Origin: Cryoendolithus antarcticus
Taxonomy: Eukaryota > Ascomycota > Dothideomycetes > Cladosporiales > Cladosporiaceae
Direction: 5' to 3'
Length of the DNA: 64,000 nt
NCBI GenBank assembly: GCA_002077065.1
Contig: NAJO01000062.1
Location: 1-64,000, forward strand
Part shown: piece by piece, positions 20,241 to 30,228 of the stretch
Layout of the letters: every line of letters begins with the position of its first letter
How positions within the stretch are numbered: the stretch's first letter is position 1
The notes under the pieces: generated by a model
Told to the model about the DNA's origin: nothing
The model's database searches: none
What the model saw: only the letters and a program-made list of their open reading frames with translations
Position numbers and translations under genes: made by a program

Positions 20241-21604
20241 ATGTCCGCTGTGAGACGATTGGCAGCACTTGTGTCTACGCTAGCATATACACCAGCAAAC
20301 CAAGTCGCCAACATGTCAGACCTTGGGAAGACTCTAGATGAGGCAGTGGCAGCGAAGAAGGTACCTCAAGTCGTTACATATGCTACGAACGCAGATGGTC
20401 CTCTCCTGGCGAGTTCTCCTCATGACATCCCAAGTCTAACAGCGCACTAGGCTCCTTCACTTACTCCCACACCGCCGGCACAGTCTCCACCGAACCAGAC
20501 GCGGCGAAAGTCAAGCCTGATGCCATTTTCCTACTCGCTTCAGCCACCAAGCTGATCGCTACGGTCGCCGCCCTCCAGATCGTTGAGAAAGGTCTAGTTG
20601 CTCTCGAGGACGATGTCTCCAAGATCATTCCCGAGCTCGGAGACCAGCAAGTCCTGCACGGCTTCGCTGAAGATGGCGAGCCGATCCTGAAGGCGCGGCA
20701 GAACGCAATCACCCTGAGGTGAGGCAAAGCGTTCCAGCACTCATTCGCCACCCAGTAGCTGACCGACGAATGCAGGCACCTGCTTACGCATTCTGCGGGG
20801 ACCGCGTACGATATGGGAGATGCCAATTTGATTCGCCTCGCCCAGCATCGCAAGACCCCGCCATCCACCGGCACAGACGTTGTCGGCCGTTTCTCCTACC
20901 CTTTGATCTTTGAGCCTGGTACCTCCTGGTCCTACGGCACAGGCATTGACTGGGCCGGCCTTGTCGTCGAGCGTCTCACAAAGTCTACTTTAGAGGAGTA
21001 CATGACGACGCACATCTGGCAGCCCTTGGGTATCAAGGAGATGACGTTCTTCCCTCGCAAGCGCCCGGAGTTGCAAGCAAGGATTCCAGTATTGGCTGTA
21101 CGGACGCCGGACGGCGGGTTGGCAAAGTATCCGTTGAAGAGTATTAACGAGGGATTGACTGGTTGTCTGGGGGGCCAGGGAATCTATGCGAGCATGGAGG
21201 AGTATCTGAAGATCCAACGGAGTATCTTGGCGAATGATGGCAAGCTGCTGAGCGCGAAGTCGGTCGATCTGATGTTCACGCCCCAGCTGACATCTGCCGA
21301 AACGCAGGGTCTGAAGGACTTCTTGACCACGCCTATGGCGGCTATGTTCATTGGCGAATTCGTAAAGGATCTGCCAGTGAGCTGGGGGCTTGGTGGTGTG
21401 CTGTTCTTGGAGGATGATGACGGGAGGCGGAAGAAGGGGACGATGAGTTGGGGCGGTATGACGAATCCATTCTGGATCATCGATCGGGAGGCCGGGTTAG
21501 CGCTGGTGTTTGGGACGCAATTGTTCCCGCCTGGAGACTTGGAGACCGCCAAGGTCATTACGACAATCGAGAAGAGCGTGTACATGATGGCTGGTGTAGC
21601 GTAA
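20241..21604 (+). CDS. Serine beta-lactamase-like hydrolase/transesterase, three exons
   Basis: The exons are 20241-20397, 20451-20718 and 20776-21604, giving 417 residues. Intron 1 (53 nt) uses a weak donor, G|GTCCTC, but has CTAAC and TAG and joins NADG to SFTYSHTAG. Intron 2 (57 nt) is AG|GTGAGG...CTGAC...GCAG and joins ITLR to HLLTHSAG. The class C beta-lactamase/LovD/EstB fold is shown by S83-A-T-K86 (SxxK nucleophile and base), HLLTHSAG, Y195 in WSYGTGIDWAG, and a C-terminal SWGGMTNPFW segment in the KTG-like position. Members are esterases, transesterases or D-aminopeptidases rather than antibiotic resistance enzymes. The substrate is unknown. A downstream ATG at 20313 (MSDLGKTLDEAV) could be the start; the extra N terminus is weakly hydrophobic. 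Its stop is only 35 bases from that of the convergent isomerase gene. Confidence 0.88.
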
Positions 21605-21639
21605 GCATCTCGTGTTGGCAGACACAGAAATCAGTCGCC

Positions 21640-22543
21640 TCAGAGCTTCGAGAATGTTGGCTTGGTCTTCCGGATGCCAGCCAGCATGGCGCTGTCCACG
21701 TCCTTAGTTTGCAGCATAGCCGCGTTGTAGATAGCAATGTAGTTCAGACCTACCCAACGGATCAGCAAATCTCTCGAAACTCGTACAACAGCATCCCAAC
21801 TTACCATCCTCTACCGAATGATCCCTTGAGAAATTGACGACCTCCTTCGTAGTCCCGACCGCCACGGGACTCTTAGACCCAATGACCGCCGCGATCTCCT
21901 TTGCCCTCGCCACCGCTGCGTCCTTCCCCTCGCAAATCTCACTGACGAACCCAACGCGCAGCGCCTCTTGCGCTCCAAAGTCCCTCGCCGTAAGACAAAC
22001 GTCTTTGACGAAGCTCATCGGCAGTCCAGCTTTCACGATGCGCGTCAGGGTCCCGACATCAGCAGCAAGTCCGATATCAACTTCCTTGACAGCGAAGCGA
22101 ACATCAGCGGAGCAGATCCGAATATCGCAGCAAGTCGCAACATCAATCGCCAGCCCATAAGAAATCCCATGAAACACGCCAATGACCGGCTGCGTCGCCT
22201 TCTCAATCTCGGTAACACAGCCTTGCAAATCCAGAATATGGCGCCGGAGTCGGAACGCCTTTCTCGCTGGATCAACGTTCGAGGGAGTGTTTGCTAGGGG
22301 TCCGGAGGTAGAAGCTGCGGTTACATCTAAGCCGGCTGTGAAAGCTCTGGTGCCTGCGGCTGTGAGAATTATGCAGCGGACTTCTGGGTTTGTGGAAAGG
22401 GAGGAGAAGATTTGGCCGAGGGAGTGGAACATGGGTTCTGTGAAGGCGTTGAGCTTTGAGGGGCGGTTTATCTCGACGACTGCGGTGTGGGAGCCCGGGA
22501 AAGTGAGGTTGAAGAACTCGGGGGTGGCTGTAGAGGAGGCCAT
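21640..22543 (-). CDS. Peroxisomal delta3,5-delta2,4-dienoyl-CoA isomerase (crotonase family)
   Basis: The exons are 21805-22543 and 21640-21749, with a 55-nt intron (21750-21804, G|GTAAGT, TAG) in phase 1. The 282-residue product is a crotonase-fold enzyme with the oxyanion segments AFTAGLDVTA and HGISYGLAIDVATCCDIR. D134, E154 (VKEVDIG) and D162 (LAADVG) keep the 20- and 8-residue spacing of the catalytic acids of rat dienoyl-CoA isomerase (D176, E196, D204). That supports this activity, which moves double bonds of unsaturated fatty acyl-CoA during beta-oxidation. The spliced last exon ends TKPTFSKL, so the protein carries a canonical SKL peroxisomal signal. Reading through the intron would destroy it. 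I start at the ATG at 22543; the frame opens 75 codons upstream without conserved features. Confidence 0.93.
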
Positions 22544-22921
22544 GGTGCAGACGGGACTTTCTTCAAGTGATGAGTGCGCTGCTGTCAGTGATTCAGGTAT
22601 AGCGTCGAGGAGCAGTGGAGAAGTCCTGATGTACGGAATTGGATTGCGAAGAGAGAATGTATGTAGCTGACTACATATTCTTGCTGTGTAATGGAAGATC
22701 GACGGGAGGTCAACAGCTGAGGTGCAGCCGAGGTCAGAATAGCCTTGGCGTTTCCTGTTCTCATGCATGTGCGTATACTTCTACGCCATTTCCTTGCGAC
22801 CAGCATGGTCGCAATTGAGCCAATGTGCGCGGCAGTCAGCGATCCAAGCAGCACCTTCATCACATAGACAGCAAGATCATCGTCTCTTCGCGTAAAGCGC
22901 ACGTGTCATCGAGCCATCCAA
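22544..22921. other. Intergenic between co-oriented genes
   Basis: This contains the isomerase promoter and the NudE 3' UTR. Nothing further is recognised. Confidence 0.45.
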
Positions 22922-24880
22922 TCAATAAGTCTCCCCCAGATCTTCCTCCCCACTGCCCTGCTGCACAGGCTCGAACATCCCCATCTCAACTTTCCTCCGA
23001 CTGGGCGGTGGGTGCATATCTCCGCCTCCTACCGTTCCTGCTCTTCTTGATGCGACGGTGCTCTTGCCTGCTAATAGCGCGGCGCCACCGCTCTGCCTCT
23101 TGCTTGCAGCACCTGAGGAAAAAGCAGGCAGACCAGAGCGGTCGAGTGTCGTTCTTCTGCCTGTTGCAGTACCAGGCCTCGACAGTGTACTAGCATCGTC
23201 ACGCTCGTGCTCTGCGTTCCGACGCAGGGCGGAAACGCTAGCACTAGCGCGATGCAGACTGCGTGGCGTGTTAGGCGCAGTCGATGCATTGTGCATACCC
23301 GCAAGTGAGCCGCCTATGGAACTGCGCGGTCGATGAAGCGACCCTCGCCCCTCCTCGGGGATGGTAGATCCGTGACTACTTCCTGGGCGCTGCATAGGTG
23401 GTGGTGCCATGCTCAAGCGACTTTCCGGCCTGGCGAAGCTGGCGCGGCTGCTCGGGCGGTTCGAGGCAGATGATGGTGGACGTTCGAATGCAAGCGCTGA
23501 TGGTGGGCGATCGCGACTCATTGACGATGTTGGGCGTTCGGCGCCAGGTGTTGCTGCCGAGAGTGATGGGCGGGGCATACCGTAGGAAAGGCGCTTGATG
23601 TGGCTTTCTCGACGCGTTGGTGAGCGAGCCTCGCTGGCGCTATCAGCTTGAGACATGTCAATGGGGACAGCAATGTTCGAGGGTCGCTTGCTTGTCCGGC
23701 GCACAGTGATGGAAGACGGGATGTCGACGTGGTTGCTGAGCGCACTGCCTGCCCTTGGTGAGCAGCGCGGTGTGATGTTGTTAGGCAGACGTGATCGCGC
23801 CGTTTGCACACGCTGCTCAATTTGCTGCATGCGGCTGCGTAAGCTCTTCATCTGCATGAGTGACTCCGAACGCGGTAGTCCCTCTGACGGCAGCACACTG
23901 AGTCGCGTGCTTGGTCGTACTCGTGCTGGTGCCTTCATGAGCTTCACGTCAGAAGCGGCCATGCTTGCTGTCGATGCCATTGACGGGCCTCGAACATGTC
24001 TGGACGATGAGGATGGCACACGTGGACCGTGCAATGACTGTCGCGGCGTTGCTGCAGACGCTGGTAGTAACGATGTTCGTCTGCCGACTATCGGCGTCTT
24101 TGGCAGAACATCCTTCTTCACATAGGCTGGGGTATCTGACAGTGGTGGCGAAGGAGGCGTGGGCGCATCTGATGCCGAGTCAGATCTCGGCGGTGGTGTG
24201 GATGCTGTGGGCGAAGCAGGGGTGATACCGCTGGCCTCACTCGCTGGACTCCTCCCACGAAGCTGCTCGACCATCGAATTGCTTGGCTTTCGGAGTCGCA
24301 GTCCCTCGATGGTCTGCTCGGCCAGTCGTAACTTCTCTAGTCGAATCTCACTCTCCACCTTCAGATCACTCAGCTCATCCCTAAGTCGCTGCGCATCAAT
24401 CCTCAGCGCCTCCCTCTCCTGCTCTCCTACCTTGACCTCCTCTTCCATGAGCACGCTTCGCTCGATTGACACATTCAGCTTACCCTCCAAATCCTCCACA
24501 GTACTTGTCGTGTTCCTGGCCTGCTTCTCGAAGTCATCATTCGCTACCTCGATGTCCCTTAATCGATGCGACAATGCTCGATTCTGCTCTCGTAACGTCG
24601 TAATCTCCTTCTGCAGCGTGTTCTGAGCTCCATTAGCTTCTGCCTTGGCCTTCGTGTGCTTTTCCCTCCATTCATCGACCTGGAAATTCAGGGTCTCAAT
24701 CTGCTCCTTCAGCTTGCGTTCACTTTTCTCTGCCGATTCGATGTCTTTCTCCAGCTGCTCCTCAATCTCTTTGCTGGCGGACTGAAAGTCTGCGAGATCG
24801 GCTTGAAGTGCATCATGCTGGGACTTCCAGAAATCTACTTGGTCTTGCAGACTTGCGCCTGGTCGAGGTGAAGCGTCCAT
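22922..24880 (-). CDS. nudE: NudE-type nuclear distribution protein
   Basis: The 652-residue protein has an N-terminal coiled coil over about residues 10-200, with clear heptads (for example EEQLEKDIESAEKSERKLKE). The opening QVDFWKSQHDALQADLADFQSAS is typical of the NudE/Ro11 family. The remaining 450 residues are Ser/Pro/Arg-rich, with a possible short coil around SLRSRMQQIEQRV. NudE binds LIS1 (NudF) and dynein through the coiled coil and is needed for dynein-driven nuclear positioning in hyphae. Many SPxR/TP sites in the tail suggest phosphoregulation, which is inferred. The ATG at 24880 opens the frame (MDASPRPGASLQ). No intron is apparent, and the C terminus has no recognised domain. 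Confidence 0.87.
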   Translation of the reverse strand: MDASPRPGASLQDQVDFWKSQHDALQADLADFQSASKEIEEQLEKDIESAEKSERKLKEQIETLNFQVDEWREKHTKAKAEANGAQNTLQKEITTLREQNRALSHRLRDIEVANDDFEKQARNTTSTVEDLEGKLNVSIERSVLMEEEVKVGEQEREALRIDAQRLRDELSDLKVESEIRLEKLRLAEQTIEGLRLRKPSNSMVEQLRGRSPASEASGITPASPTASTPPPRSDSASDAPTPPSPPLSDTPAYVKKDVLPKTPIVGRRTSLLPASAATPRQSLHGPRVPSSSSRHVRGPSMASTASMAASDVKLMKAPARVRPSTRLSVLPSEGLPRSESLMQMKSLRSRMQQIEQRVQTARSRLPNNITPRCSPRAGSALSNHVDIPSSITVRRTSKRPSNIAVPIDMSQADSASEARSPTRRESHIKRLSYGMPRPSLSAATPGAERPTSSMSRDRPPSALAFERPPSSASNRPSSRASFARPESRLSMAPPPMQRPGSSHGSTIPEEGRGSLHRPRSSIGGSLAGMHNASTAPNTPRSLHRASASVSALRRNAEHERDDASTLSRPGTATGRRTTLDRSGLPAFSSGAASKRQSGGAALLAGKSTVASRRAGTVGGGDMHPPPSRRKVEMGMFEPVQQGSGEEDLGETY

Positions 24881-25435
24881 GATCGATCTACGCGCGCGCT
24901 GCTAACGCAACATTGTCTATGCGCCTCCGTGAGTGGTACCAAGTATGCGATTCGTGTTTGCAGGACGTTCAGCGTATCTTGCCGATGTCACACAGGCTAG
25001 AGTTGGACCTGTCGAGCAATCCACCTCGATGAGTCGATGCTATGGAGGGTGCGCAATTGAATGTTGGATCCAGAGTCCAGAGTCCAGTCGCAGCGATACT
25101 GATGATTCGTTGTCGATGGTCGTCGGTCGTCGTCGTCGTCGTCGTCGTCGTGAATGCGTAGTCATGAGAGTGGATGCATGTGAAAGTGGATGTTGATCAT
25201 CGCAGTTGCCAGGGGGGCGGCTGTACCCGTGACGAAAGTCATCACCAAACAGCACATCCCGGCATTGCCCTTCTCACTGGCCATCAGTGCGCAGGAGACA
25301 ATCGCGCGAACTGTGATAAAATGGCGTTGGAGTCTGGCGACGACATTGCATCTGCCGGACTTGCTTGATATAACGACTTACGATTTGCTACGGACACCAT
25401 TTACGACCTAACGACTACAGCATACATCAGACAAG
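24881..25435. promoter_or_regulatory. Divergent promoter region of nudE and STRAP-like genes
   Basis: This is 555 bases between divergent starts, containing the GTC microsatellite near 25125-25151. A small direct repeat of AGTCCAG occurs near 25073-25087. No specific factor site is recognised. Confidence 0.5.
25125..25151. repeat. (GTC)n microsatellite
   Basis: About eight to nine uninterrupted GTC/CGT units lie in non-coding DNA, with imperfect copies just upstream. Confidence 0.85.
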
Positions 25436-26488
25436 ATGGACTTCGCCTTCAAACGCCAGGACGAAACCAAGGCCATCCCCTCCTCCACAATCAAAACGGT
25501 CCCCCTGACCTGCCATGGCCACTCGCGACCCATAACCCACCTGACGTTCTCCTCACAACTCGGCTCCTCCTCCAGCACCCCGCAATACTACATGATCTCC
25601 GCCTGCAAAGACAACAATCCCATGCTCCGCGATGGCCTGACAGGTGACTGGATAGGGACTTTCATCGGGCACAAAGGAGCTGTTTGGAGCGCGAGGCTGA
25701 GCGAGGACGCCACGCTAGCTGCTACAGGGAGCGCGGATTTTAGTGCGAAGATCTGGGATACATTCACAGGGGAGACCTTGGCGACGTTACAACATGCGCA
25801 TATCGTGAGGGCTGTTGCGTTTCCTCCTGGACAGAGACCGACTTTGTGCGCGACGGGGGGCATGGAGAAGAAATTAAGGGTTTGGGATCTTGAGCATGCT
25901 GTGAATTCTGCGTCGGACTCGCAGACAGCTCCTGAGTGTCCATCATATGAGATCGGAGCAGGCGACCACACGGCGGCGATCAAGTCTGTCATTTGGACGC
26001 GCGACCCGAATATCTTGCTCACAGCTTGTGAGGATGCCAAGCTCCGTTTCTACGACCTACGAACATCGACTCTGATACACACCTTCGCGCTGGCCTGTGC
26101 TCCGACATCCTGCGAGCTAAACTCCACACTCTCCGGCTCCTCCTCAGACGACGCTGGAACCATCACAGTCGCAGCAGGAAAGGACATTTACTTCCTCTCG
26201 CCAACGGCCCCTTTCACCCTGCTTAAACACCTCTCGCTGGACCGCGATGTCGCCTCGGTTGCCCTGAACGGCCCAGCAAGGAAGTTCGTCACTGGTAGTC
26301 CCAGCGATACGTGGGTGCACGTCTGGGACTACGACCAGGAGGCGGAGGTTGAGACGGGACGGGGACACCACGGGCCTGTGTGGACTGTAGGCTGGAGTCC
26401 GGATGGCAGAGTCTATGCGACTGGTAGTGAGGACGGGACGGTGAAGATGTGGAAGTATGGCGAGGGAGGGTATGGACTTTGGCGGTGA
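25436..26488 (+). CDS. WD40 protein of the STRAP/UNRIP family
   Basis: The 350-residue protein is an all-WD40 beta-propeller. Repeats start at GHSRPITHLTFSS, then GHKGAVWSARLSEDATLAATGSAD with KIWD, then HIVRAVAF with LRVWDLE, then DHTAAIKSVIW with KLRFYDLR, then later repeats ending GHHGPVWTVGWSPDG...TVKMWKYGEGGYGLWR. The segment YYMISACKDNNPMLRDGLTGDWIGTFIGHKGAVWSA is the diagnostic second-blade region of the serine-threonine kinase receptor-associated protein family, also known as UNRIP, which in animals is linked to SMN/snRNP assembly and mRNA translation. The fungal role is inferred only. Single exon; start is the ATG at 25436. Confidence 0.9.
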   Translation: MDFAFKRQDETKAIPSSTIKTVPLTCHGHSRPITHLTFSSQLGSSSSTPQYYMISACKDNNPMLRDGLTGDWIGTFIGHKGAVWSARLSEDATLAATGSADFSAKIWDTFTGETLATLQHAHIVRAVAFPPGQRPTLCATGGMEKKLRVWDLEHAVNSASDSQTAPECPSYEIGAGDHTAAIKSVIWTRDPNILLTACEDAKLRFYDLRTSTLIHTFALACAPTSCELNSTLSGSSSDDAGTITVAAGKDIYFLSPTAPFTLLKHLSLDRDVASVALNGPARKFVTGSPSDTWVHVWDYDQEAEVETGRGHHGPVWTVGWSPDGRVYATGSEDGTVKMWKYGEGGYGLWR

Positions 26489-28506
26489 GAGGAAAACGAA
26501 GGGATATCTAGGATGATGGAGACTTCAGGTCATGATGCATCGGAAATTGTGGCTTAAGGAAGCCTTCCCCTCGATCTCGCACGGATAGGAGTCATGGCGA
26601 CGTGAGCTACGCAGATCGTGCCAAATGGACCCAGCGAGAAAGGTATTTACCGTCGGATGCGACCGTGGAGACGCGGGCGCCTAGGTTGGAGGTACTATGA
26701 TGGACTGGCATGCTTGAGTCAAAAGCTTGGACATGTGGTGCTCTCTCAGCCATAGAGATCCTGGCTAGTGTCGACTGTGGCTGAGCAGCTTTAGCAGCGC
26801 AGGCGAGATCTTGAAGATAGGTCTTGATTCGACAGTGCTTCGCGTAACCTAACACTGCATGGTCGCGGGAGTTGTCTCCGAGCCATGCAAGTTCTCCGAT
26901 CACCATGGCAGCGGCAGCAAGTCCGCTGCCGACTTGCCCAATTTGATATAGTGCTCCTGAGATCGTGAAGGTGTTTCATGGCGGTGAAATGGTCGCATAT
27001 GGTCGTTCGACTACGCGCCGACACCAGCTAGTTCACGTCGACACGCCTAGCCCACAGCAGCCGCGGCGATATGTATGCGCTGGCGTCCATGAAGATAGTG
27101 GTTGCGCTATTTGGCATCCGGCACACACAATGCGATACCAGCAATGCCGATCTGTTGTGCAACCACACAGTAGGGCGGACGTGGCAGTCACATGGCGTAT
27201 CGAACCTTCCCTGTGGGTTGCACAGTACCTGTATGCATCTAGCCGGACCCGTTCCTGATCGTGTGTGGTACAAAGACACTGTTATGAACTGTCGTAGTCT
27301 TGAGAGAAGATGTGAAGACGTGAAGTCGAAGGACCAGTTGCTCTATAGTCTGCCCTACGACACCTTCGGCCCTACACATCACATGACCATCAAATGCAGT
27401 AGCTTTCCGCCCGCTAGTCTGTGCGATGCCGCCCGATGCGATAGTTCTGGGACGGTTCGGCTTTCGCTGGGCCAGGCTTGCGTGCAATCCATGCGATTGC
27501 GGGGTTCGCATCGAGCTCTATCACGCCCGTCACACCGGTCAGACGACGATGCCGGGGTGCAGCGGCTTGCTGACTGGGTGGGCTGCATGCTCTTCGATCG
27601 GACCCCGTCCGCTGACCGGGTACGAGAAGTTCGGCATTGTCGAAGGGTAGTAAGAGACTTGACCGTGATTGGCAGTGTGCATAGCGTCGCTAAGGCCGCG
27701 CAGCTGAGACAGTCCTAGTTCTGCTGACACCCTCCCACAAATTCGAGGAATTCCGAACTTCTGACAGGCGGGCAAGGCGAGCGACGGGTAGCCAATCAAA
27801 ACGACGGTAAGGAATGGCCTCGAGCGAAACTTTTGATAGCGTCTGTGATGGACCAGCTTTTCGCGAAGGTCATCCACATTGATGACAAAAGTTCTGCGCC
27901 CAAGGGCAACAGTGAATGCGATATACGCGATGTTGAGTATTCGCACATCGTACGACGCTTATGGACCTGCTGTGATAGGTGCGACTCGAGGTACCAAAGG
28001 CAATAGCACAGGGCTGCCGACCCAGGCTCGGGGAGCGCACTTGCATGCATCCGCTCGGCAGCTGCTGGCAGTCAACCTAAAGGTCAACAGTAGGCACGAT
28101 TACTGTGTATCCTTGCCCCGGCGCGCGATACTTCTGCGCGTAAGTTCGTCGCCGACTTCATCTCTCCCTTCTCTCCAAACCTTCACTCGTAACCTCACTT
28201 CCGTATCCTTCTGCAGCGTCGCAACTGTCTTGACTACTCCAGGCACGCACCCTCAGCTTCCCCACGATCGACGCCACTTCCGCCTTATCTGCATTGCGCG
28301 TGGACTGTGCGCCTTCGAGTACCGGAGCCAGTCAAAGCGAGGGCGCGTCGGTCGGTTTCTTGCGACCGCAGCTGCAGAGCCTCCCATTCCTTTGGGCCAG
28401 TCTTTTGCTCATACACACCGCGTCGCACTGCTTTGCGCGCACGCGCAGCTCCGTCTGAGAGCATCGCGACTCGGTATCTTTGCCGCGCGCGGCTCTCACG
28501 CGCATT
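26489..28506. other. Two-kilobase gene-poor region
   Basis: No convincing gene is seen. A 215-codon open frame (27071-27718, +) has Cys/His/Arg-rich composition typical of chance frames and lacks splice signals or domains. The last 400 bases are pyrimidine-rich and probably form the promoter and long 5' leader of the Scw1-like gene. An unannotated non-coding RNA is possible but not demonstrated. Confidence 0.4.
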
Positions 28507-30228
28507 ATGGCGCCGTCAGTCACAGTTCGCAAGCTACATCACAGCATCAGCGATGAGACCGTCAGAGGCATGTTCATGTTCTCCGGGGACCTGATCGATA
28601 CGGAGATCGTTGCATCTCGGTTCCCAGAGGACGACGGCTACGCGACTGTTATCGCGCATTTTCGCTCCAATCTTGGGGCCATGGAAGCGCGCTCGATACT
28701 CGATGGCAAGCCAGATCCTTCCGGGCAGTCGAAACTGATTGTCCAGATGAACAACAGTGTCGAAATTGGCAGACGCCCTACAATGGGCGAGTGCAAGCAT
28801 CAAGAGGATTCCAAGTCGCCAAAGAACACGAACGGTCTTCCCTCGCCGTCATCTGGCTCATCTAAACTCAAACAGCCATGGCGTTCTCCACCAAAGATCT
28901 CCCCTCCATTACCACAGCCAAATGGCTTTGCATCCAGTTCCTCGAGTGCACCTGAAAACAGGCATCTTCCAGAACTCTTCTCGCCAAGATCGCCACTCGC
29001 CAACAGTGCATACGACGATCGCAATCGCATGTCCGGAAAGCATCTCATCAATGGAGCTGGAGCCGACGAAGACACTGGTCGTCTTCTCAGCGACCCAGTC
29101 GCATACGCCCAACATAACGAATCATCGCAGCGATCTCGATCGGAGGAGCAGGCTGACTTCCAGGCAGCGTTCGATCGCATGCAACGTCTGACACTCGCGA
29201 CACATGGCGCATCGCCACCAAGCATGGCATTCAACACGAATTACTTCGAGTCTCAGCGCAGCCCTAACGGCGCATTGCAGTCCCCGATTTCTCCCACTAA
29301 CATCACGAATATGTACAACAATGGCAACAGCTTCTACTCGCCACGCAGGCAGGGCGAGCGGCAGACGCCTCCACCTAATCCCGCGGATCTGGCCAACTCA
29401 CCATGCAACACTGTCTACGTTGGTAACTTGCCCGTGGACGTGTCCGAGGACGAGCTCAAGCAGGCATTCTCCAGGCAGCGCGGCTACAAGCGCCTAGTGT
29501 GTCGCGTGAAGAACAACGGACCCATGTGCTTCGTTGAATTCGAGGACGTCACGTATGCGACCAGGGCGATGAATGCATTGTCTGGGCATCTGTTGCATAA
29601 CAGTGTCAAGGGAGGTCTGCGGCTCAGCTACTCGAAGAATCCACTTGGGGTCAGGTCGAGTCAAAATCCGAACAACATGCATCGCCCTCAGATGAATGGT
29701 GGCTCGAACATGCAGGCAGCTTATGGTAATGGCTTCGCCAACGGCTCTATCGCTGGCCCACCACCAGGTCTAGCTTCTCCGCCTGGGTTTACGCCGGTTG
29801 CACCCGCACTTCACGGCTACGCAAATGGCTCAGCAGGTACAAATGGCTACAGCTCGATGCCGAGCAATGGCTACACGAATGGCACAAATCGTACCCCAGG
29901 CGCAACGAATGGTCCGATTTCTCCGAATCCACTGGCCAATGGCTATGCTCATGCAGGGTACGCGTCACACCACTTCGTGGAAAACTCTCTTCACGGAGAG
30001 ATACCTTTCAGTCCATGGTCCACCGGCCCCAACGCATTCAACCAATCGTTCCACTACCACATGTACGACCAGGAGTCGAGCGGTAGCCCGAACGGGGCGA
30101 TCAATGGTGGGAGTGCGGCCAATGGCACGAGTGCTATCAATGGCGGAACCACCAATGGGCGCTTTCAACGCCGTGACAACCAGCAGGACCCTCGTCAGGG
30201 GTTCAGCGATCGCAACATGGGACGTTAG
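28507..30228 (+). CDS. scw1: Scw1/Whi3-type RRM RNA-binding protein
   Basis: The 573-residue protein has two RNA-recognition motifs. The N-terminal one covers about residues 4-80 (VTVRKLHHSISDETVRGMF). The C-terminal one is well conserved, running from CNTVYVGNLPVDVSEDELKQ through RGYKRLVCRVKNNGPMCFVEFEDV to VKGGLRLSYSKNPLG, a close fit to the Scw1/Whi3/Mpf1 group. These proteins bind mRNAs of cell-wall or cell-cycle genes and repress or localise them in the cytoplasm. The middle is Ser/Pro-rich. The C-terminal 170 residues are Asn/Gly/Ser-rich with many repeated NG dipeptides, an intrinsically disordered, prion-like composition. The ATG at 28507 (MAPSVTVRKL) starts directly at the first RRM; the open frame begins nine codons earlier without ATG context support. 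Confidence 0.87.
   Translation: MAPSVTVRKLHHSISDETVRGMFMFSGDLIDTEIVASRFPEDDGYATVIAHFRSNLGAMEARSILDGKPDPSGQSKLIVQMNNSVEIGRRPTMGECKHQEDSKSPKNTNGLPSPSSGSSKLKQPWRSPPKISPPLPQPNGFASSSSSAPENRHLPELFSPRSPLANSAYDDRNRMSGKHLINGAGADEDTGRLLSDPVAYAQHNESSQRSRSEEQADFQAAFDRMQRLTLATHGASPPSMAFNTNYFESQRSPNGALQSPISPTNITNMYNNGNSFYSPRRQGERQTPPPNPADLANSPCNTVYVGNLPVDVSEDELKQAFSRQRGYKRLVCRVKNNGPMCFVEFEDVTYATRAMNALSGHLLHNSVKGGLRLSYSKNPLGVRSSQNPNNMHRPQMNGGSNMQAAYGNGFANGSIAGPPPGLASPPGFTPVAPALHGYANGSAGTNGYSSMPSNGYTNGTNRTPGATNGPISPNPLANGYAHAGYASHHFVENSLHGEIPFSPWSTGPNAFNQSFHYHMYDQESSGSPNGAINGGSAANGTSAINGGTTNGRFQRRDNQQDPRQGFSDRNMGR

Noticed and set aside
27071..27718. A 215-codon open frame in the two-kilobase gap.
   Set aside because: Cys/His/Arg-rich mixed composition without hydrophobic core, domain or supporting splice signals.
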